Assembly: GCA_014584635.1 (NCBI GenBank)
Contig: JACTML010000100.1
Location: 1 to 11,906 of the forward strand
DNA: 11,906 nucleotides
Reading direction: 5' to 3'
Origin: Nitrosomonas eutropha
GTDB taxonomy: Bacteria > Pseudomonadota > Gammaproteobacteria > Burkholderiales > Nitrosomonadaceae
Made by a program: the position numbers and the translations under genes. Every line of letters starts with the position of its first letter. Positions within the stretch are counted from its first letter, which is position 1. The notes beneath the pieces were generated by a model. The model made no database searches. It saw only the letters and a program-made list of their open reading frames with translations, and was not told the origin of the DNA. Positions 6,720 through 11,906 of the stretch are shown in pieces.

Positions 6720-8762
6720 GTGCCCGTCATGCTATTCAAATCTCATCTCAAATCGATCTTGAACATTTCCCCCCAACCGGAAAACGAAGCTGAATTAAAC
6801 GTTATCCCCATCCACACCGCCAGAATGACGTCTGACGACACATCTTCTGCTTCTGAACAAGAAAATTACGATTCCTCTTGCGGCGACAATAACGCCTCCT
6901 GCGTGGAAGCCGAAAACGCTGCCATTCGCGAAGCCAAAAACCGGATTGAAACAGAAGCTCGGGCACGCGTCACCGCAGAAGCACGTGCCCGAGTGGAAGC
7001 CAACGCCAGGTTAGCTGCTGAAGCACGCATCAAAGCTGAAAGCGCCGCCACGGAAGAAGCTCGGGCACGTGCCCGGGCAGAAATGCTGGCAGCACAGGAA
7101 GCCCAGGCACGTCAGGAACTGGAAACGAAACTACGCCAGACGATTGAGGACGGCTTGCGTGCCGAGAAAGAAACTGTTACTGCTTTACGTGCCAAAGTAC
7201 AGGCTGAAGCAGCCACAACTGAAAAAGCACGCAGACGCGCACGGGAAGAAGTATTGGCTCTGGAGAAATCCAGGGAAAAAGAACTGGCTGAACAAAAAGC
7301 AATAGAAGTCGCCACTGCTTGCAGAAAAGCCAGCGAAGAAGCACTCAGGATAGCGCTGGCTGCTACTGCAGCCGAAACGGAAGCGGCGGCCCTGGCACGT
7401 ACCAGAGCTGAAGAAGATGAGAAAAAAATCGCATTGGCAAACGCCAGAATTGCGGCGGAACGTCAAGCTATTGAAGAAATCCGACTCTGCGCGGAGGCCG
7501 AAGCAAAACTGACCTCACAGGCACAAGAGAAATTACAGATGGAAACCCAGGCACGCGAGGCTGAACAGGCAAAACTGGATGCTGAGAGAAGAGCGGCTGA
7601 AGCAGCCAGTACCCGGTATGAACTCGACCTTGCTGCAAAGTCGGAAGCAGAGGCTCGCGCCACAACCGAGCTGGAAGCCACCACTGCAGCCCACAACAGG
7701 ATAGAAGCTGAACGAAATGCTAAAGTAATAGCAGAACAACTCATCCGGATCGAACAAGAAGCTGAACAAGCTGCTCTAGAACGCACCCAGGCGGACACCC
7801 TGTTACTGGAAAAAGCACAGGCCCGCATCACTGCAGAAAATGAAGCGCGCGCCGCTGTTGAAGCACGTATACAGACAAAAGAACAGGAAACAATCCTGTT
7901 TAACGAGAAAACGCAGACTGATCAGGCCATTACGGATGCAATCCGGGAACGTATCCAGGCTCAGGAAATGGCAATTAAGCAAGCGCGTGCCCGTGCTGCT
8001 GCAGAAGCAATTGCCAAGAAAACAGCCGAGGATAAAATAGCAGCAGAAGTTTACGCAACGAAGCTGGCGGAAGAACGAGTTGCACTGGATCGACAGCTTG
8101 AGAAAGAAGCAAATGAACTGGCAGAGATGGAAACTCGCCTGATTGAAAGCAGAAAGAAACAAGCTGAAGCCATTCAGCAAGCTAAATCTGCCGCCAAATT
8201 ACGAATAGAAACAGAATTAAAACTGACTGAACTCGCTACGACCATTGCGCAAAACCAGATTATCGCTACGGCAAAAGCGGAAGAGCGGCTTTATGCAGCC
8301 GAAACGGTAGCGGCTGCCGTACTCCACAAAATCCAGACAGAAGCTTCAGCTTTGATGGCGATACAGACTCGCATGGAACAGGACGCACTGGCAGTAGAAC
8401 GTGCCATAGCACGAGAAGCGGTTGAAACCATGGCTATAGAAGCTGCGCGGGCGCGTATCCAGGCAGATGAAACAGCAATTGCACTGGCTTCCCGGAAGAT
8501 ACGGGAAGAAATTGAAACAACCAGAATGATTCAGGACAATTTTGCTGCAGCCACTTCGCCTGATATTGCTGCTGATGGTAACGAGAACGCTTTTTCTCTC
8601 CTCTCTGATAACAACAAGCTCATATTGACAGGCGGGGAAGAAGATATGGAAACAGAGGAACCTGCTGAATCTATTGAATCCGATAATACACCCGGCTGCG
8701 CAGCAGAACAGGATGAGGCAGAAATACCATTGGAGAAACCGGAAACTATCGTAGTAGCATAA
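6720..8762 (+). CDS. Long Ala/Glu/Arg-rich helical repeat protein of unknown function
   Basis: I do not recognise this 680-residue protein. It starts at GTG 6720 or ATG 6729 (residue 4); neither has a Shine-Dalgarno sequence. Residues 1-16 could form a short amphipathic helix (MLFKSHLKSIL), and residues 17-60 are polar and probably disordered. From about 62 to 612 there is no proline and only one glycine (145). This part is an unbroken helix built of 38 in-register 14-residue units (residues 71-602). The unit pattern is x-A-x-x-[RK]-[IVLA]-x-A-[ED]-x-x-A-x-x: column 5 is Arg/Lys in 30 of 38, column 9 is Glu/Asp in 32, and column 2 is Ala or a bulky hydrophobic in 35. A single helix this long would be about 80 nm. 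The C-terminal ~70 residues are acidic and disordered. There is no signal peptide or membrane span, so a cytoplasmic rod or filament is likely. It follows fliR by 152 nt on the same strand. Confidence 0.9.
   Translation: MPVMLFKSHLKSILNISPQPENEAELNVIPIHTARMTSDDTSSASEQENYDSSCGDNNASCVEAENAAIREAKNRIETEARARVTAEARARVEANARLAAEARIKAESAATEEARARARAEMLAAQEAQARQELETKLRQTIEDGLRAEKETVTALRAKVQAEAATTEKARRRAREEVLALEKSREKELAEQKAIEVATACRKASEEALRIALAATAAETEAAALARTRAEEDEKKIALANARIAAERQAIEEIRLCAEAEAKLTSQAQEKLQMETQAREAEQAKLDAERRAAEAASTRYELDLAAKSEAEARATTELEATTAAHNRIEAERNAKVIAEQLIRIEQEAEQAALERTQADTLLLEKAQARITAENEARAAVEARIQTKEQETILFNEKTQTDQAITDAIRERIQAQEMAIKQARARAAAEAIAKKTAEDKIAAEVYATKLAEERVALDRQLEKEANELAEMETRLIESRKKQAEAIQQAKSAAKLRIETELKLTELATTIAQNQIIATAKAEERLYAAETVAAAVLHKIQTEASALMAIQTRMEQDALAVERAIAREAVETMAIEAARARIQADETAIALASRKIREEIETTRMIQDNFAAATSPDIAADGNENAFSLLSDNNKLILTGGEEDMETEEPAESIESDNTPGCAAEQDEAEIPLEKPETIVVA
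6930..8525 (+). repeat. 38 tandem degenerate 42-bp (14-codon) units inside the coiled-coil gene
   Basis: Cutting the protein into blocks of 14 from residue 71 lines up Arg/Lys at column 5, Ile/Val/Leu/Ala at 6, Glu/Asp at 9 and Ala/Leu at 2 and 12 through residue 602 without any phase change. Residues 57-70 look like one more weak copy (Val62, Glu65, Ala68). At the DNA level the copies have diverged strongly, so this is an old expansion kept by selection on the protein rather than a recent slippage repeat. Weaker blocks are those starting at residues 141, 197, 211, 253, 337, 463, 477 and 505, which lack the basic residue at column 5. Confidence 0.8.
6958..6993 (+). repeat. 10-bp inverted repeat within the coiled-coil gene
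   Basis: CTCGGGCACG (6958-6967) is followed after 16 nt by its exact complement CGTGCCCGAG (6984-6993). The same motif returns at 7060-7069, where it forms the perfect 14-bp palindrome CGGGCACGTGCCCG (7062-7075). The three sites encode Glu-Ala-Arg-Ala-Arg repeats. Because Ala (GCN) and Arg (CGN) codons are partly complementary, such symmetry can arise from the coding alone. Confidence 0.5.
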
Positions 8763-8813
8763 TTTGTACCAGGAAATCTCTTCAAAACGTCAGCGAGACA
8801 AAAGACGGAATTT

Positions 8814-8832
8814 ATACGCAACCAATGCGTAT
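8814..8832 (+). other. Perfect 7-bp stem-loop downstream of the coiled-coil gene
   Basis: ATACGCA (8814-8820) pairs exactly with TGCGTAT (8826-8832) around ACCAA, 51 nt after the stop codon. There is no U-tract on either strand. It may protect the 3' end of the mRNA; a true terminator is not supported. Confidence 0.3.
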
Positions 8833-8988
8833 CTTGAGCTGATCTTCAACGCAGAAAAGCAGCACAGACAGTTTTGCAGATTCTCCGATTTCAGGAAAAA
8901 TAACGACACAGGCTACCTGATAGAATATTTCAAGACCGATTTTCAAATGAATTGTGATAGTACGTAATACTGTTTCTCATTGGCATCT

Positions 8989-9019
8989 TTGACACGGCTT
9001 GCTATTACACTCCTATTAC
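8989..9019 (+). promoter_or_regulatory. Possible sigma-70-type promoter upstream of the DUF4139 gene
   Basis: A perfect -35 hexamer TTGACA lies at 8989-8994. The best -10 candidate is TATTAC at 9014-9019 (four of six matches) with a long 19-nt spacer. Transcription from it would start near 9026, just before the two downstream hairpins, and leave a leader of about 130 nt ahead of the ATG at 9158. The weak -10 and long spacer keep this tentative. Confidence 0.35.
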
Positions 9020-9028
9020 TACAGAACG

Positions 9029-9065
9029 CCTCGCGCTTCAGTGAGATACTGAACGAGCTCCGAGG
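9029..9065 (+). other. Hairpin in the leader of the DUF4139 gene
   Basis: TTCAGT (9037-9042) pairs with ACTGAA (9048-9053) around GAGAT. CTCG (9030-9033) can extend the stem with CGAG (9054-9057) past a 3-nt bulge, or CCTCG (9029-9033) can pair with CGAGG (9061-9065). No T-tract follows. It precedes the terminator-like hairpin by 15 nt. Confidence 0.4.
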
Positions 9066-9079
9066 ATGTTTCGCAAACA

Positions 9080-9114
9080 GCAGTAATACGCAACGTATTC
9101 ATCTGCAGTTTTTT
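9080..9114 (+). terminator. Intrinsic terminator-like hairpin with T6 ahead of the DUF4139 gene
   Basis: AATACG (9085-9090) pairs exactly with CGTATT (9094-9099) around CAA. Below an internal loop, GCAG (9080-9083) pairs with CTGC (9103-9106), and six T's follow at 9109-9114. Further pairs (AAAC 9075-9078 with GTTT 9108-9111) are possible. The ribosome binding site of the DUF4139 gene begins 29 nt after the T-run. It could end transcription of the upstream coiled-coil gene, end a short RNA, or act as an attenuator in the DUF4139 leader. The stem is only moderately GC-rich. Confidence 0.5.
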
Positions 9115-9157
9115 AGAGTCAAAAAAATAACAACCCTAAAAATAAGGAAAGAATGAC

Positions 9158-10597
9158 ATGCTGAAAGTCTTATCTATCACTGCGCTGTCCATGACATTGG
9201 TAACTGTCAGTGTTACCGGATTTGCCATGCATATGCAGGAAAAAAATGTCACGCTCCAGGATCAGAAACAGGTTGGCGTTACAATTTACAACGAAAATTT
9301 GGCATTAGTAAGAGATCAGCGACAGGTTGCTATCGATCAGGGAATAAACAAACTAACCTGGCGTGAGGTCTCCAGGCAGATACGCCCGCAAACAGTATTA
9401 TTGCGCGCAATAGGGCAACCTTCCGAAACCCGGTTGCTGGAACAGAGCTTTGATCTTGAGCTGCTTACCCCGGAAAAGTTACTGGAAAGCTATCTTGGAC
9501 GCGCCGTTAATATCGTTTTTACCAATCCTGTAACCGGAAAGGAAACCGTAGAAACAGCTACCGTACTTTCTGCTCTGGGGGGAGGAATATTAAAATTTAC
9601 AGACCGAATCGAAGTAGGCACTCCCGGACGAATTACCTTTCCGGATATGCCCGAACACCTGCATGATCGACCCACTTTGTCACTGCTTCTGGAGAGTCTT
9701 TCTTCAGGAAATCGCAAGCTTGAACTATCCTATCTGACTTCCGGACTTTCCTGGCAGGCGGATTATACGGCTGAACTCAATGCTAACGACAGCCGGATTA
9801 ATCTCAGCGGACTGATTACACTGGCCAATCACAGTGGTATCACATACCCGGATGCCCATTTACAGCTGGTCGCCGGAAACATCAATCAAGTTACCTTCGA
9901 ACAACCTCAAGCCAGAAAAATGATGGCTATAGTAGCTGACGCTGCCGAATACCAGACGAATAAAGAAGAGTCCCTGTTTGAATACCACCTCTACACAATG
10001 CCTGCCTCCGCCACGTTGGCGGAAAATCAGACAAAACAGGTTACGCTCATGGCAGCAACAGACATACCAGTCAGCAAGGAGTTTTTACTGCGCGGTACTG
10101 AAGCGCCTTATTACAGCAGATACGCCAGCGACAATAACAGCAAGCTCAGGCCAGATGTTTTTATCCAGTTTGAAAATAAGGGAAAAGAACTGGGAAAACC
10201 ACTACCCGGAGGAACAATACGTGTTTATAAAAACGATTCCCAGGGTGATATACAATTTCTGGGGGAAGATCGCGTCAATCACACTGCAAAAAATGAATCT
10301 GTTCGTGTAAAACTGGGCCAAGCTTTTGATGTCATCGCCACCAGAACCCAGACAGACTTCCAGCAGCTGGATACACCCTCCCAGCGCTTTACTGAAACAG
10401 CTCACAAAATCGAAATCTATAACGCTCGCCAGGAAACAGTCACAATCCGTGTGCAGGAACCCATTCCCGGTGACTGGATAGTCATTTCAGAATCTTTTCC
10501 CCACACCAAACCGACTTCCAATTTCGCTGAATGGCACATCACCATTCCCAGCAACGAAACAACAACATTAAGCTATCGGGTGCGGGTCAAACATTAG
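9158..10597 (+). CDS. Exported DUF4139 domain-containing protein
   Basis: This 479-residue protein starts with a signal peptide (Lys3, hydrophobic core about 4-20, likely cut after GFA at 23) and should be periplasmic or outer-membrane associated. The body is beta-rich: an N-terminal region at about 38-185 (VTIYNENLALVRDQRQV, a typical opening) precedes the DUF4139 domain. That domain begins near SYLTSGLSWQADY (191-203) and runs to the C-terminus, ending SYRVRVKH as expected for the family. No enzymatic residues are identifiable and the function of the family is not established. AAGGAAAG (9144-9151) is a strong ribosome binding site 6 nt before the ATG. An upstream leader with terminator-like structure suggests it has its own transcription unit. 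The end appears complete even though transposase remains begin right after the stop. Confidence 0.85.
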   Translation: MLKVLSITALSMTLVTVSVTGFAMHMQEKNVTLQDQKQVGVTIYNENLALVRDQRQVAIDQGINKLTWREVSRQIRPQTVLLRAIGQPSETRLLEQSFDLELLTPEKLLESYLGRAVNIVFTNPVTGKETVETATVLSALGGGILKFTDRIEVGTPGRITFPDMPEHLHDRPTLSLLLESLSSGNRKLELSYLTSGLSWQADYTAELNANDSRINLSGLITLANHSGITYPDAHLQLVAGNINQVTFEQPQARKMMAIVADAAEYQTNKEESLFEYHLYTMPASATLAENQTKQVTLMAATDIPVSKEFLLRGTEAPYYSRYASDNNSKLRPDVFIQFENKGKELGKPLPGGTIRVYKNDSQGDIQFLGEDRVNHTAKNESVRVKLGQAFDVIATRTQTDFQQLDTPSQRFTETAHKIEIYNARQETVTIRVQEPIPGDWIVISESFPHTKPTSNFAEWHITIPSNETTTLSYRVRVKH

Positions 10598-10858
10598 ATA
10601 GCACGATTAAGGGGAGCAATACAAGGCAAAATTGAACAGCGAAAAAACAGGGAATAGAGGTGTTGTTCCTCAAACAATAACCGAAAAACGCAAAGATTTT
10701 ATGATAAAGAACCGTATAAGCTGAGACACCTGGTTGAGAATGCTTTTTTGCATCACAAACGATGGCGTGGCATTGCTACGAGATATACTAAAAATATTTC
10801 TTCTTTTCCTGTTGCCGTGCAAACCAGATGTATCACCCTCTGGACAGGCATTTCGTGA
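10598..10858 (+). pseudogene. Decayed C-terminal fragment of an IS5-family transposase
   Basis: Between the DUF4139 stop and lpdA, a frame ending at TGA 10856-10858 reads NNRKTQRFYDKEPYKLRHLVENAF, then HHKRWRGIATRYTKN and AVQTRCITLW. This is the end of the DDE domain of IS5-family transposases: the YKxRHxVEN motif carries the catalytic Glu, and the basic KRWRGIATRY block follows. Upstream the frame is broken by TAG at 10655 and by a shift near 10670, where frame +1 reads VVPQ, matching the usual VIPP stretch before NRK. IARLR (10598-10612) may be an earlier piece. The N-terminal two thirds and any terminal inverted repeats are absent. It is an old, inactive remnant filling most of the 334-nt gap; the rest (10859-10931) shows nothing recognisable. 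Confidence 0.75.
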
Positions 10859-10931
10859 CTACACTCTCCAAGGAAAACCACCGGCATCCAGAATCTTTAT
10901 TGCTTAAACAGGAAAAGAGCCCACTTGCAAT

Positions 10932-11906
10932 TCACTTTTTCGGCATATATAAATCTGTAATTGTGCCTTCAGCCAGTTCTGCCGCAAACAGAACCGTTTC
11001 AGATAAAGTGGGATGAGGATGAATGGTCAGTCCGATATCCTGCATATCAGCTCCCATTTCCAGCGCCAAAACAGTTTCTGCAATCAGTTCACCAGCATGT
11101 GATCCAACCATGCCGGCTCCTAAAATTCTTTTTGTATCCTTATCGAAAAGCAGTTTGGTCATGCCTTCCTCGCGCGCCATAGTAATGGCACGACCACTGG
11201 CAGCCCAAGGGAATACTGCTTTTTCATAAGCGACGCCCTGCTTCCGAGCTTCCGTTTCTGTCAGTCCCATCCAGGCAATTTCGGGGTCAGTATAAGCTAC
11301 TGAGGGGATGGTACGTGCATCGAACGCAACCTTGTGACCAGCTATGGCTTCTGCCGCTATTTTTCCTTCATGCGAAGCCTTGTGCGCCAACATAGGGTTT
11401 CCGACAATATCGCCAATAGCGAAAATATGCGCAACATTAGTCCGCATCTGCTTATCTACAGTGATAAACCCGCGTTCATCCACATGCACACCGGCAGCTT
11501 CAGCATTAATCTGCTTTCCGTTAGGTTTCCGCCCAACTGCAACCAGTACGCGATCATATCGTTGTGGCTCAGGCGCCTGTTCACCTTCAAAAAATACCTG
11601 TAAACCTTCTTTATCAGATTCTATTCTGCTAACGCTGATGTTAAGATAAATCGCTTCACATCCAGCGTTCAGTTTCTTGTAAAGGGGTTTGACTAAATCA
11701 GCATCCGCTCCCGGTATAAGTTGTGCCATTCGCTCCACAATACTGATTTTGCTACCCAGCGCATGATAGACCGTTGCCATCTCCAGCCCGATAATCCCGC
11801 CACCCAAGATAAGCATCCTTTCGGGAATTCCTGCCAACGCCAGCGCTCCGGTTGAATCAATGATACGGTCGTCCTCAGACAAACCGGGAATACGCGCCAC
11901 ACTGGA
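10932..11906 (-). CDS. lpdA: Dihydrolipoamide dehydrogenase, C-terminal two thirds (5' part outside window)
   Basis: This flavoprotein is the E3 subunit of 2-oxoacid dehydrogenase complexes; it reoxidises dihydrolipoamide using FAD and NAD+. The frame is open to the right edge, so the N-terminus with the FAD Rossmann motif and the redox CxxxxC is not visible. Counting from a GTG codon at 11898-11900, there is the NAD-binding motif LGGGIIGLE (32-40), the FAD motif IFAIGDIVGNPMLAH (159-173), and the C-terminal dimerisation domain. Catalytic His296 and Glu301 sit in HPHPTLSE (294-301). The overall sequence follows the E. coli Lpd type closely (PWAASGRAI, SITDL-like end), which favours pyruvate or 2-oxoglutarate dehydrogenase E3 over glutathione or mercuric reductase. 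The GTG is internal, not the start. It runs convergent to the neighbouring genes; no clear terminator follows its stop. Confidence 0.95.
   Translation of the reverse strand, partial: SSVARIPGLSEDDRIIDSTGALALAGIPERMLILGGGIIGLEMATVYHALGSKISIVERMAQLIPGADADLVKPLYKKLNAGCEAIYLNISVSRIESDKEGLQVFFEGEQAPEPQRYDRVLVAVGRKPNGKQINAEAAGVHVDERGFITVDKQMRTNVAHIFAIGDIVGNPMLAHKASHEGKIAAEAIAGHKVAFDARTIPSVAYTDPEIAWMGLTETEARKQGVAYEKAVFPWAASGRAITMAREEGMTKLLFDKDTKRILGAGMVGSHAGELIAETVLALEMGADMQDIGLTIHPHPTLSETVLFAAELAEGTITDLYMPKK

Larger units (their letters stand above)
8763..9157. other. 395-nt gene-free region with three hairpins and a possible promoter
   Basis: No convincing gene is seen here on either strand. A TTG-started frame at 8764-8967 has no ribosome binding site and no recognisable protein features. 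The stretch holds a perfect stem-loop (8814-8832), a possible promoter (8989-9019), a second hairpin (9029-9065) and a terminator-like hairpin with six T's (9080-9114), then the ribosome binding site of the DUF4139 gene. Confidence 0.6.

Noticed and set aside
8764..8967. 67-codon frame with TTG start after the coiled-coil gene
   Set aside because: No ribosome binding site, no recognisable motif, and a hairpin runs through it.
10738..10754. ATGC-T6-GCAT as a terminator hairpin between the DUF4139 gene and lpdA
   Set aside because: The stem is only 4 bp with the T's in the loop, and the bases are explained as part of the transposase remnant.
11898..11900. GTG as the start codon of lpdA
   Set aside because: The frame stays open to the window edge, and the family N-terminal FAD domain must lie upstream, so this is an internal Val codon.

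Overview
The window looks like chromosomal DNA of a Gram-negative proteobacterium. GC content is moderate, the flagellar genes run in the order fliL-fliM-fliN-fliO-fliP-fliQ-fliR, and the FliM and lipoamide dehydrogenase sequences are of proteobacterial type. Overall character fits a betaproteobacterium, perhaps a Nitrosomonas relative. That placement is an impression from protein character and base composition; no database was searched.

Left part (1-1833): the end of an ABC-type importer operon. It holds the last ~51 residues of what is probably the substrate-binding protein, then a NitT/TauT-type permease and its ATPase, 4 nt apart or closer. The substrate cannot be read from the sequence. 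A 264-nt gap follows.

Centre-left (2098-6567): a block of seven flagellar genes on the + strand. FliL is the stator-associated membrane protein, FliM and FliN are C-ring/switch proteins, and FliO, FliP, FliQ and FliR are membrane components of the flagellar type III export gate. Genes are tightly packed (fliO and fliP overlap by 17 nt), except for 103 nt before fliR. A stable-looking RNA hairpin ends at the Shine-Dalgarno sequence of fliL, and another lies between fliQ and fliR.

Centre-right (6720-8762): a 680-residue protein of unknown function, almost entirely one long Ala/Glu/Arg-rich helix. Read in register, it is 38 consecutive copies of a degenerate 14-residue unit (Ala at 2, Arg/Lys at 5, Ile/Val/Leu/Ala at 6, Glu/Asp at 9, Ala at 12) with no insertion or deletion over 532 residues. 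It is the most unusual object in the window and sits directly after fliR.

Right part (8763-11906): a 395-nt gene-free stretch with three hairpins, one followed by six T's like an intrinsic terminator, and a possible promoter before them. It leads into an exported DUF4139 protein. Directly after that gene lies a decayed C-terminal fragment of an IS5-family transposase. The window ends with the C-terminal ~325 codons of a dihydrolipoamide dehydrogenase gene on the minus strand, convergent with everything else.
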